A stretch of 64,000 bases of DNA. It comes from Zwartia panacis (GTDB lineage: Bacteria > Pseudomonadota > Gammaproteobacteria > Burkholderiales > Burkholderiaceae_B). The translations under genes were made by a program, and so were the position numbers. The DNA lies in assembly GCF_030410395.1 (NCBI RefSeq), contig NZ_JAUHHF010000008.1, forward strand, positions 81,831-145,830. Reading direction: 5' to 3'. Shown here piece by piece: positions 27,463 to 35,148 of the stretch; position 1 is the stretch's first letter, and each line of letters begins with the position of its first letter. The notes below the pieces were generated by a model. That model had not been told where the DNA came from and searched no databases. It worked only from the letters and a program-made list of their open reading frames with translations.

Positions 27463-28401
27463 ATGATCACGAGACTAACAGTCAAAACGCTCAAACATAC
27501 GGCAACCATCGTAGCGATGGGAGTCGTAAGCGTGATGGCATTAAGCTGGTCACACAGCAGTGCCGCAGCCAATGAAGCAATCAATCAGGTATCCCTTGAA
27601 TTTGGGGTTGGCATGTACCAGCCCGATCGCCAGACAAACGATGCCACATACCGTCCATTGGCCGATTATCTGGCCGAGCGCTTAGGTCGACCTGTTAGGC
27701 TGCGAACCGTCGATAGTTGGGAAGGCTTGGCCAAAAGCCTGGCCAATGGCGAGACAGACATGGCACTCATGGGCCCTTGGGGCTATGTACTGGCCGACCA
27801 ATATGCGGGAGCCCAAGTTGTTTCAACTATTCTCTACCGGGGCAAGCCCGAATACCATGGGCTCATCATCACGCACCCAGACTCTGGCATTCAAACCATT
27901 GACGACCTGCTTGGGCCAGCAGGAAGGCAAGCCACGTTTGCATTCGGGGACAAAGGTTCAACCTCAGGCTACCTGATTCCCCTGACATTTTTTCTACAAA
28001 ACAATGTCGATCCACAGAAACATTTTGCGCGGGTGCTGCACACCAAGCACCAGGCTATCGAAATGCAAGTCACAAGCGGCCGGATTACAGCAGGTGCCGA
28101 CTATGATCGCAATCGCAACGCCATGATTGCACAAGGACTAATCACAGCTAAAGACAGCAAGGTCATTTGGCAATCGCCACCTCTACCCAATGACGCGTTT
28201 GCAGTTAGTGCAAAGCTCTACGAAGACAGCGCATTCGTGATGCAACTGCGAGCAGCGCTGGCTGACATCGGGTCGCAGCTACCAGACAACCCACGGCTGT
28301 TGCCACCTGACTACACCGGCTTTATCGATTCACAACGTCAACGATACGAGCCAATTCGCGAAGCCGGTCTCGTTAGCGGTGCCCTTAAACCGAATCCATA
28401 A
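27463..28401 (+). CDS. PhnD-family ABC transporter substrate-binding protein
   Basis: About 312 residues with a signal peptide (TIVAMGVVSVMALSWSHSSAAA). It has the PhnD-type fold motifs FGVGMYQPDRQTNDATYRPLADYLAERLG, LANGETDMALMGPWGYVLA, FAFGDKGSTSGYLIPLTFF and AGADYDRN, which bind phosphate, phosphite or phosphonate-like oxyanions. The mature protein has no Cys, so it is not a thiol-type arsenite binder like AioX, although that protein belongs to the same family. ATG 27463 is chosen over an upstream TTG at 27403. Confidence 0.88.
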   Translation: MITRLTVKTLKHTATIVAMGVVSVMALSWSHSSAAANEAINQVSLEFGVGMYQPDRQTNDATYRPLADYLAERLGRPVRLRTVDSWEGLAKSLANGETDMALMGPWGYVLADQYAGAQVVSTILYRGKPEYHGLIITHPDSGIQTIDDLLGPAGRQATFAFGDKGSTSGYLIPLTFFLQNNVDPQKHFARVLHTKHQAIEMQVTSGRITAGADYDRNRNAMIAQGLITAKDSKVIWQSPPLPNDAFAVSAKLYEDSAFVMQLRAALADIGSQLPDNPRLLPPDYTGFIDSQRQRYEPIREAGLVSGALKPNP

Positions 28402-28447
28402 CAGAGCGGCTGACCTTCATCTGCTCAAACCTTTACTGACTCACGCT

Positions 28448-29356
28448 ATGAAACACACTCCAGCGATCGAATCAACACCGCTGAGTTTAACCAGCCAAAC
28501 GCCTGACAATCGTGGGCGTCTAGGTTTAATGGTGCTTGCCTACTTGGCCATTAGTGCAGTTTGTCTATACACCTTGGCACAGTCAGGTGACCTTTCGATG
28601 GGACGTCAGCCTTGGGACAACCTCATCAAAACCTTTGGCGAGTTTTCTTACCCGAGTTTTTTGGATGTTTGGTTTGGGCCAACGGACTTGCAATACCGTG
28701 CCGTCGATGGCCGGGTACTTCGAACCGATAATGCACAAGCGCGAGAGATTGAATTCCTGGCCGGTTTGGCTCGAGGTGCATGGACTACATTTCAGATCGC
28801 TACGCTAGGCACTATGCTGGCAGCACTGCTAGGGTTGCCGCTTGGGCTGGTCGCTGCAAAAAATCTCAACGCGCCAAAGCCGCTGGCTTTATTGGCTCGA
28901 GCCATTTTAGACACAAGCCGTGCTGTACACACTTTAATCTTTGGCTTGATACTTGTGGGAATTGTAGGGTTGGGCCCTACTGCTGGCATCCTCGCCATAG
29001 CGCTGCATAGCATGGGCACTTATGGCAAGTTTTACGCTGAGAGTATCGAGACGCTCGACATGGGTGCCGTAGACTCAGTGAGAGCAACAGGCGCCACACC
29101 CTCGCAAGTATTCTTCAACGCGGTTTTGCCGGCAGTGCTGCCGCAGTTTATCAGCAGCCACCTATATATTTGGGAGTTCAACATCCGAGACTCCACCATT
29201 TTGGGACTGATTGGCGCGGGTGGCTTGGGGCTTTTGATATCCGAAGCGACGAGTCTGTTTCAATGGGATCGACTTGCAACGATTCTCTTGGTAGTTGTCG
29301 TGCTTGTGACTGCATTCGATGCCGCGTCACGACGAATTCGTCAACATTTGCTGTAA
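28448..29356 (+). CDS. PhnE-like ABC transporter permease
   Basis: About 302 residues. After one N-terminal helix (LGLMVLAYLAISAVCLYTLA) there is a periplasmic segment, then the PhnE core of five helices with LARGAWTTFQIATLGTMLAALLGLPLGLVAA and the EAA-type cytoplasmic loop (ESIETLDMGAVDSVRATGATPSQVFFNAVLP). It forms the membrane part of the transporter with the genes on either side. Start ATG 28448 follows the upstream stop by 46 bases. Confidence 0.88.
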   Translation: MKHTPAIESTPLSLTSQTPDNRGRLGLMVLAYLAISAVCLYTLAQSGDLSMGRQPWDNLIKTFGEFSYPSFLDVWFGPTDLQYRAVDGRVLRTDNAQAREIEFLAGLARGAWTTFQIATLGTMLAALLGLPLGLVAAKNLNAPKPLALLARAILDTSRAVHTLIFGLILVGIVGLGPTAGILAIALHSMGTYGKFYAESIETLDMGAVDSVRATGATPSQVFFNAVLPAVLPQFISSHLYIWEFNIRDSTILGLIGAGGLGLLISEATSLFQWDRLATILLVVVVLVTAFDAASRRIRQHLL

Positions 29357-29367
29357 GGACCAGAACT

Positions 29368-30198
29368 ATGATGACAACTCCGAATGACATCGAGTTGACA
29401 GGGGTAAAAGTTGAGCAGGCTGGCAAACTGACCCTTGACATCGAGCACTTGGCGATCCAACGCGGACAACGTGTGGTCATTGTCGGAGCAAATGGTGCAG
29501 GCAAAAGCACCTTGCTAAAACTACTGACAGGATTCGTTCAGCCCACGCAGGGCAGCGGTTGCGTGCTTGGCTACTTCTTTAACAACAAGCACTGCCTTCG
29601 TGCGAGACAATGGCGGGCACTGCGAGCGCGTACAGGCCAAGTTATGCAATCTCTGCATCTGGTTGGGCGCCTAAGCGCCCTGGACAATGTGTTGATTGGC
29701 TGCTTGGCTCGGCGGGAAGCGGTTTCAATCTGGCGCAGCTGGTTGCGCTGGCATCATCCTGCAATCGTTGAACAGGCCATGATGCAGTTGCAAACACTTG
29801 GGTTGGCGAACCATGCGCACACTCGTGCAGATCGGCTTTCAGGTGGCGAACGGCAGAAAGTGGCGCTGGCCCGCCTGGCACTACAACAACCCAAACTTAT
29901 CTTGGCTGACGAGCCAACGGCCGCACTTGACCCCGCAGCTACTGACGAAGTCTGCCAGTACTTGAACCGACTCGCTCAGGCAAATGCAACACTCATCACC
30001 GTGGTGCATGATGCTAGCCTGATTCCACGCCTCGCGGACAGAGTGATTGGCATGGCAAGCGGCAAAATCGTGCTTGACGTGTCAGCCAGCGAGTTAATGC
30101 CAGCTCACTTACAACAGCTGTATCAATCTGCAAATGCTCCCATACCCAATTCATCGGCCTTACTTATACCAAAGCCCTGCTTAGCTGTAGCCATCTAA
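29368..30198 (+). CDS. PhnC-like ABC transporter ATP-binding protein
   Basis: About 276 residues. Walker A GANGAGKST near residue 45, Q-loop GQVMQSLHLVGRLSALDNVLIG, signature LSGGERQKVALAR, Walker B LILADEPTAALDP, and switch His in TVVHD. The LGRLSALDNVLIG-type segment and RSWLRW region are typical of PhnC. A longer upstream frame overlaps phnE and is rejected; ATG 29368 follows AAGGA. The order PhnD-PhnE-PhnC is inverted relative to the usual phnCDE. Confidence 0.9.
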   Translation: MMTTPNDIELTGVKVEQAGKLTLDIEHLAIQRGQRVVIVGANGAGKSTLLKLLTGFVQPTQGSGCVLGYFFNNKHCLRARQWRALRARTGQVMQSLHLVGRLSALDNVLIGCLARREAVSIWRSWLRWHHPAIVEQAMMQLQTLGLANHAHTRADRLSGGERQKVALARLALQQPKLILADEPTAALDPAATDEVCQYLNRLAQANATLITVVHDASLIPRLADRVIGMASGKIVLDVSASELMPAHLQQLYQSANAPIPNSSALLIPKPCLAVAI

Positions 30199-30205
30199 AA
30201 GGAAC

Positions 30206-31186
30206 ATGAGCCTCATGACCACCATTGCTTCCGAATCACTTCTAGATAAGTCCCCGGGACGTAGCTGCCCTTTGCACTACCGCTACGATCCGTCTGTTTT
30301 CAACTGCACACCTATGCCCGAATTGACCGAATTGGATGTCTTGTATGTGGCCGGCGGACTGTACGGGAATGTGTTTGCACTTGACGCCATCGAGTCAATG
30401 TTTGCCTCAGAGCCAGGCAATAAGCGCTTAATATTTAACGGCGACTTTCATTGGTTTGATGCTGCGCCAGAAATATTTGGTGAAATCGAAGCTGGTGTCC
30501 GTAGACACCTTGCCTTACGCGGCAACGTTGAGACCGAATTAGCATCAGACGATAGCGATGCCGGCTGTGGTTGCGCCTACCCCAGCTGGGTGGAAGACGG
30601 TGTTGTAGAACGATCAAACCTGATTTTGCAACGCCTGCGTAGCTGTTTAACTGAGAATATCCGGGAAGAGCTTCAGAGCCTAGAGATGTGGCAAGTCGCA
30701 TCCGTGGGACACCGGCGCGTTGGCATCGTTCATGGTGATGCGCAGTCGCTGGCTGGCTGGGGCTTTGCTCAGGAACACTTGCAAGATGTCCACCATCAAA
30801 ATACGGTCGCCAACTGGTTTGCAGCGGCACAGGTCGATGTATTTGCCTCGACCCATACTTGCCTGCCCGTCATGCAGGCCATCGGGCAAAGCAAGCAATC
30901 AGGCTGGATCGTCAACAATGGATCTGCCGGCATGCCAAATTTTGAGGGTAACCCTGCAGGGCTCGTCACCCGAATTGCGGCGCATCCATACGGCGGCCGA
31001 GCTAGTTTGGCGCACGTCGAGACTAATGGTCTGCACATGGATTTGCTGGCCATCGATTTCGATCAAGCCAAATGGCAGGATATGTTTTTAAGTATGTGGC
31101 CTACAGGCAGCCACGCCCATCATTCATACTGGAAACGCATCACGCAAGGGCCGGGCTATCGGCCTTCACAGGTTGTTAGGCACTAG
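30206..31186 (+). CDS. Calcineurin-like metallophosphoesterase family protein with a degenerate first motif
   Basis: 326 residues. Most metallophosphoesterase motifs are present: NGDFHWFD (GD motif), LRGNVETEL (GN), VHGDAQ (metal His), STHTCLPVM (GHTH-like), and VNNGSAGMPNF. The first motif, normally a D-x-H metal site before GN, reads VAGGLYGN here, so the Asp and His are lost. Either it binds one metal or uses other ligands. There is no signal peptide. In the operon it lies between the transporter and the nucleoside phosphorylase, which suits removal of phosphate from a sugar phosphate. Confidence 0.75.
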   Translation: MSLMTTIASESLLDKSPGRSCPLHYRYDPSVFNCTPMPELTELDVLYVAGGLYGNVFALDAIESMFASEPGNKRLIFNGDFHWFDAAPEIFGEIEAGVRRHLALRGNVETELASDDSDAGCGCAYPSWVEDGVVERSNLILQRLRSCLTENIREELQSLEMWQVASVGHRRVGIVHGDAQSLAGWGFAQEHLQDVHHQNTVANWFAAAQVDVFASTHTCLPVMQAIGQSKQSGWIVNNGSAGMPNFEGNPAGLVTRIAAHPYGGRASLAHVETNGLHMDLLAIDFDQAKWQDMFLSMWPTGSHAHHSYWKRITQGPGYRPSQVVRH

Positions 31187-31198
31187 GAGAGCAATAGC

Positions 31199-32044
31199 AT
31201 GTTGGCGATTGTTGGTGGCACGGGACTTTATGATCTGCCGGGCCTAAGCATTACGAATCGGATCTCGGGTCACACACCATTTGGCGAAGCTTCGGGTGAT
31301 GTCCTCATGGGCCGAATCGGGCAACATCAAGTGCTTTTTTTGGCTCGCCACGGCGGCGGACACCGCTTGCTCCCCCACGAAATTAACTATCGCGCCAACG
31401 TGTTTGCCCTCAAAGCGGCGGGCGCTACCATGATGCTTGGATTCTCTGCGGTGGGTAGCCTGCGCATGGAATTCAAGCCGGGTGATCTAGTGATGTGCGA
31501 GCAATACATCGATTGGACCAAGGCTGATCGATCACGTACATTCTTTGGCAATGGCGTGGCGGCACACGTATCAACGGCAAAGCCCGTAAGTGGCAATCTG
31601 GTAGACGCAGTTGTGGGCACTGGCGCACGAATCAACCAACCTATCGCACGTGGCGCCACCTACATATGCGTCTCTGGTCCACGCCTAGGTACTCAGGCTG
31701 AGAGCCACTGGTTAAGGCAAATGGGCGGCGACTTGGTGGGCATGACCAATGTGCCTGAAGTATTTTTAGCTCGGGAGGCGCAGGTTGCCTACGCCACCCT
31801 TGGCATGGTGACTGATTATGACTGTTGGCTCGAAGATGAGTCCCAACATGTCAATGCCCTTGGGATCTTTGAGCTCTATGGCAAAACGCTCAGCAAAGCT
31901 CAGGCGGTACTTGACAGCTTACTGACCGGGGAGTTGCCCGAGCCAGAGCCTGAGATTCGAAATGCGCTGTTACACGCAGTGCTTTCTCCAGATCAAGCAC
32001 TCACGGACGAACAGCGCCAGTGGCTTAACGTGCTGAAATCCTAG
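31199..32044 (+). CDS. S-methyl-5'-thioadenosine phosphorylase family protein
   Basis: 281-residue nucleoside phosphorylase of the MTAP type. It has GGTGLYDLPG, TPFGEASGD (phosphate and base loops), LARHGGGHRLLPHEINYRANVFAL, VSGPRLGTQAES, the ribose-binding MTNVPEVFLAREAQ and TDYDCW, whose Asp residues select adenine. Family enzymes release adenine from 5'-substituted 5'-deoxyadenosines. Here it ends the arsS operon, so the substrate may be the 5'-arsinoyl-5'-deoxyadenosine made by ArsS rather than methylthioadenosine. Confidence 0.88.
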   Translation: MLAIVGGTGLYDLPGLSITNRISGHTPFGEASGDVLMGRIGQHQVLFLARHGGGHRLLPHEINYRANVFALKAAGATMMLGFSAVGSLRMEFKPGDLVMCEQYIDWTKADRSRTFFGNGVAAHVSTAKPVSGNLVDAVVGTGARINQPIARGATYICVSGPRLGTQAESHWLRQMGGDLVGMTNVPEVFLAREAQVAYATLGMVTDYDCWLEDESQHVNALGIFELYGKTLSKAQAVLDSLLTGELPEPEPEIRNALLHAVLSPDQALTDEQRQWLNVLKS

Positions 32045-32415
32045 AATTCAGATAATCGAATTTTTGAAGTCGAACCATGCAGGCATAAGATAATCACTAC
32101 GGTTATACGTTTCCCAAAGCCACTGGTCCGGCTAAAGCTATTCTTGCTTTTATTGGGGTCGAGGGCCCATCTGATAAACCAGCATGAACAAAGCACTGCA
32201 CCAGCGGGCTTCAGGCACACTGAGGTTCAAGGCAAATCCTTGTTGCGAATACAAACGCAAGTCGAAAATCGATTTCGTCTAGTAGCACACGGCACTGGAT
32301 GCCAGTCACAGCGATCATTACAGTACGTTGTGAAAGGGTCTCATACGTCAAAAACAGGTATTATTTTTGCGAAATCACCGCGCATTGGAACGTAGCACGT
32401 GCTACTGTTACAGTC
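32045..32415. other. Intergenic region after the arsS operon
   Basis: 371 bases. I see no terminator hairpin or convincing gene; short frames here lack a ribosome site. The right end contains the palindrome described at 32392-32405. Confidence 0.4.
32392..32405. promoter_or_regulatory. Perfect palindrome before the phage-like regulator
   Basis: GTAGCACGTGCTAC is a perfect 14-bp palindrome ending 10 bases before the regulator ATG. A likely operator for autorepression by the gene at 32416-32856. Confidence 0.6.
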
Positions 32416-32856
32416 ATGGATGAAAAGCTCCTCGCGGCGCAACGCCGAGAACTACTCGTCAAGGCCATTGATCGCTTAACGCAGGGCGACCGTAGCGCTT
32501 TTGGCCGCCGTCTGGGCTTCAAAGACGGGGCTTTCATTCGACAAATGCTCAGTGGAGCACGGGTCGTGTCGGATAAGACCGTGCGACTCATCGAAGCCGT
32601 CCCCGGGATGCAAGGCTGGTTCTCACAGGCCAGTGGGAGCGAACCCCCACCCCTTGCTCCACTGCCACTCACGGAATTAAGCCCTACCGATATTGCTAGC
32701 CGTTATCACGTCGCGCCGAAATCGGCTCAGCGTATCGTAGAACTTGCGCTGCGGCAGCCTCAGGAGCCTGTCCCGCCATGGGCAACACCAGCCCTGCTGT
32801 CGGTCCTGGCAGCCAGCCTTTTGTTGGCCGATGACGACAATCAGAGCAAAAGCTAG
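32416..32856 (+). CDS. Phage-like helix-turn-helix regulator
   Basis: 146 residues. The N-terminal part (RRELLVKAIDRLTQGDRSAFGRRLGFKDGAFIRQMLSGARVVSDKTVRLIEAVPGMQGWF) has the Cro/CI-type fold with a recognition helix and the WF end seen in prophage repressors. The rest is a Pro-rich linker and a short Ala/Leu-rich tail. ATG 32416 lies just after a 14-bp palindrome. It marks the right edge of the putative island and may be its regulator. Not assigned to a named family. Confidence 0.6.
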   Translation: MDEKLLAAQRRELLVKAIDRLTQGDRSAFGRRLGFKDGAFIRQMLSGARVVSDKTVRLIEAVPGMQGWFSQASGSEPPPLAPLPLTELSPTDIASRYHVAPKSAQRIVELALRQPQEPVPPWATPALLSVLAASLLLADDDNQSKS

Positions 32857-33399
32857 GTAGCAATTGCTTAGTTAGGCGCAAACTCTCGCACTTCCTCCCA
32901 ACCCGAAGCAAATCAATACATGGTCATGAACGCCTTCTCGCGTCTGGGTGGCGTTTGATCTTATTCGCACCGACCTTTCGTGGCAATTGTTACTAACAAT
33001 AGCAATATTTATTGCGCACAAATAAAACATTTGCTACTATTCTTTTGCGATCTTTAACAACCAGCCATCGATGAATATCACGCCCTGCCATTCGTGGCAT
33101 GCGATTGCGTGACTACCTGCACGGCACCTGGGTAGAAGCAAAACAGGTGAAATCCATGCGCTTACCGCCGACCTCTTGCGCGAGGTTTTGTACGGTGATT
33201 GGCGCACGGGGTCGGCACTCAGGGATGAGAGCCGCGCCAGTAATCAGCCGATGGCGTCGTAATCGGGCTGAAGACAGCGGGAGAAGACCGCACAACGAAG
33301 CATCAGCGAAGTGAGGGCCTGTCCCACACTTCGCTCGCTGTAATTTCACAACTCGCTGCCAGCATGCCCCGGGTACTTTGAGCAGCTAGTAGCAAAGAG
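32857..33399. other. Long non-coding stretch with an AT-rich palindrome
   Basis: 543 bases. An AT-rich segment near 32990-33055 contains GCAATA-TT-TATTGC (33002-33015) and looks like a promoter or operator. Two overlapping antisense frames of about 70-78 codons exist but resemble non-coding artefacts. Nothing else recognised. Confidence 0.4.
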
Positions 33400-33714
33400 A
33401 TGAATCGAATGACAACGACTGCCTCCGATCTCAACTACGCCGAACTCGCGCGACAGATTGCCGCGAGAATGTCACCCGAAGCACTGTTAAGTGCCGAAGA
33501 CGTGGGTGCCATGCTCGGTTACCCCGCCAGGTACATTCGCGAAACCATCGCGCTTGCACCCGGCCTCCCAATAGCCATCCGCCTGCAGCTAGACGCTGAT
33601 GGCAAGCGTAGCAACCCAAGGTGGCGACGCACCGACATTGAAGAATGGGTAACAACCCATCGTAAAAAACGTCCAACGCGCGCTGGCCGGCCACGTCAAC
33701 AGACCCTGATGTGA
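33400..33714 (+). CDS. Small helix-turn-helix protein, mobile-element type
   Basis: 104 residues. LLSAEDVGAMLGYPARYIRETIALAPGLPIAIRLQLDADGKRSNPRWRRTDIEEWVTTHRKKRP fits a winged-helix DNA-binding protein of the AlpA/excisionase style, common in phage-derived islands. Start is ATG 33400 or 33409. It lies about 165 bases before the right attachment repeat, a usual place for excisionase-like genes, but no integrase follows. Confidence 0.6.
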   Translation: MNRMTTTASDLNYAELARQIAARMSPEALLSAEDVGAMLGYPARYIRETIALAPGLPIAIRLQLDADGKRSNPRWRRTDIEEWVTTHRKKRPTRAGRPRQQTLM

Positions 33715-33757
33715 CGGCAAAACCGACACCATGTCAAAAAAGGGCATACAAGATCAA

Positions 33758-33804
33758 TCCAACCTGCTTTTCCGGATTGTCCCTGTTGCGCCCTGCTGAC
33801 ACCG
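33758..33804 (+). repeat. Diverged 47-bp direct repeat, right copy
   Basis: Partner of 9648-9694, 38 of 47 matches by hand. It lies 75 bases left of the right attachment repeat and directly after the small regulator gene. Confidence 0.55.
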
Positions 33805-33878
33805 AAGTGAAATTTTGCATGGGGAACAAAAAATTTTCCCCAAATTAACGCAAAGCCAGTATCCATGCGGCTTTTGTG

Positions 33879-33895
33879 TCCGGCCCCGGGCACCA
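33879..33895 (+). repeat. Putative right attachment repeat
   Basis: TCCGGCCCCGGGCACCA repeats the last 17 bases of tRNA-Leu in direct orientation. The identity stops exactly where the tRNA gene ends. It defines a 25.8-kb segment back to 8050. Confidence 0.75.
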
Positions 33896-33912
33896 ACGCA
33901 AATTCATGCGCA

Positions 33913-34475
33913 ATGCTGCGCAACCAGCCTTCTGATCTCAAGTCCTTGTCAGACACACCAAAAATCCTTATTCTCGCGGGGCCAAATGGCGCAGGGAAAA
34001 CAACTTTCGCCAGAGAGTTTGTGCGTAAAGAATTAGGCTTCAAGCATTTGTTAATGCCGATTTGATTGCAGCAGGAATGTCCCCTTTTGAGCCAGAACTC
34101 GCCGCCATTGCAGCAGGTCGAGTCATGCTCGATCATATTACTCACTTGGTTAAGGCAAAAGAAAGTTTCGTCATTGAAACCACTCTCTCTGGCTTGGGAT
34201 ATGCACGGCATATAAGATCATGGCGCATATCAGGTTACAAAACATCGCTCATCTTTCTATCTCTGAGCTCTGCAAGCATCGCTATAGAGAGGGTTAAAAA
34301 CAGAGTCAAACAGGGCGGTCACAACATTCCCATTGATGTCATTAAACGTAGATACATCGCAGGGATAGAAAATTTCAATACAATCTACAAAGATCTAGTA
34401 GATGATTGGCAGGTCTTAGATAATACAGATTCTGAACCAATACCTATTGACTGGAAGGGAAAAAATAATGCCTAA
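33913..34475 (+). pseudogene. Zeta-toxin/AAA-type ATPase, frameshifted
   Basis: The first frame gives KILILAGPNGAGKTTFAREFVRKELGFKH, a Walker A of zeta-type kinases, then stops. The second frame resumes as NADLIAAGMSPFEPELAAIAAGRVMLDHI and continues with FVIETTLSGLGYARHIRSWR and RVKNRVKQGGHNIP to the end, all typical of zeta-like proteins. One missing T near 34050 (CATTTGTTAAT) breaks the frame, so the toxin is probably dead unless frameshifting occurs. The start is 18 bases after the attachment repeat. A small partner gene overlaps its stop. Confidence 0.78.
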
Positions 34476-34629
34476 AAGCGCACCGATTTATCCAGAGCAT
34501 GTGAAGATTATTATTCAGGCTCTCAAACGCGCGAGAAAATTAGCACGCAAGGTTTCACAAGAAACGCGGACGCCTCTTATTTACATGAAAGACGGAAAAA
34601 TCATTAAAGAGATGATCACTAAACCTTAA
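34468..34629 (+). CDS. Small partner protein of the zeta-type gene
   Basis: 53 residues: MPKSAPIYPEHVKIIIQALK, then RKLARKVSQETRTPLIYMKDGKIIKEMITKP. Its start overlaps the zeta stop by eight bases, so it is translationally coupled. Short basic proteins of this kind follow zeta-type ATPases in many genomes and are candidate antitoxins. It is intact while the toxin is frameshifted. Confidence 0.65.
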   Translation: MPKSAPIYPEHVKIIIQALKRARKLARKVSQETRTPLIYMKDGKIIKEMITKP

Positions 34630-34647
34630 GTTGATCGCTCGGTCACT

Positions 34648-35148
34648 CTAATCAATCATCCGTTTCATCATATCCCCGAGCACAATCATTCTGCCAATCA
34701 CTGCATAGGTGAAGTGGTCCAGGCTTTTGAGTATTCGTTCGACTGACTCTGCAGCGATCGTCTCTTGCCTGTCAACCACAGGCTTCCACTGGCTCACCAT
34801 GCTCGAGGCGCGCTCTTGTATATCGATCGCTTCCCTGACAAGCAAACCCTGCCGTTCAAGCGGTTCGACCACCAACCAAAATGCCGCAAGAAAAGATGGC
34901 CAATACGATAGATGCCTGTACAAACTAGGTTCAGCTGGACTCGGTATCGGCGCACCAAAGGTATTTAATATTCTGATCAGAGTCGCAACCTCAGCAGTCA
35001 ACTCGGTCGTGGCGGGTAACGGACGAGCAGGCCTGATCGTCGAGTCATGATTTGTATCCAGTCGGGCTAAGGGATCAATCACAGTCGATGCATACGCACT
35101 CTGCGGTACTTCTTCGATGCGCTGTTGTGATTGAGCAGCCAAGCTCAT
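34648..35148 (-). CDS. DehI-type 2-haloacid dehalogenase, C-terminal half
   Basis: 166 residues. After a linker of about 45 residues, LIRILNTFGAPIPSPAEPSLYRHLSYWPSFLAAFWLVVEPLERQGLL matches the second of the two homologous repeats of DehI-family enzymes. Start and stop of the two halves overlap as ATGA at 35145-35148. It is either a naturally split two-subunit enzyme or a frameshifted single gene; the two halves together total about 296 residues, close to intact DehI. Confidence 0.65.
   Translation of the reverse strand: MSLAAQSQQRIEEVPQSAYASTVIDPLARLDTNHDSTIRPARPLPATTELTAEVATLIRILNTFGAPIPSPAEPSLYRHLSYWPSFLAAFWLVVEPLERQGLLVREAIDIQERASSMVSQWKPVVDRQETIAAESVERILKSLDHFTYAVIGRMIVLGDMMKRMID

Noticed and set aside
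32144..32395. 83-codon frame in the gap after the MTA phosphorylase
   Set aside because: No ribosome site, no recognisable motif, and it runs into the operator-like palindrome of the next gene.
33099..33349. Overlapping plus and minus frames of about 71 and 78 codons
   Set aside because: Both are Arg/Cys-rich and mutually antisense, typical of non-coding GC-rich DNA; no start signals seen.
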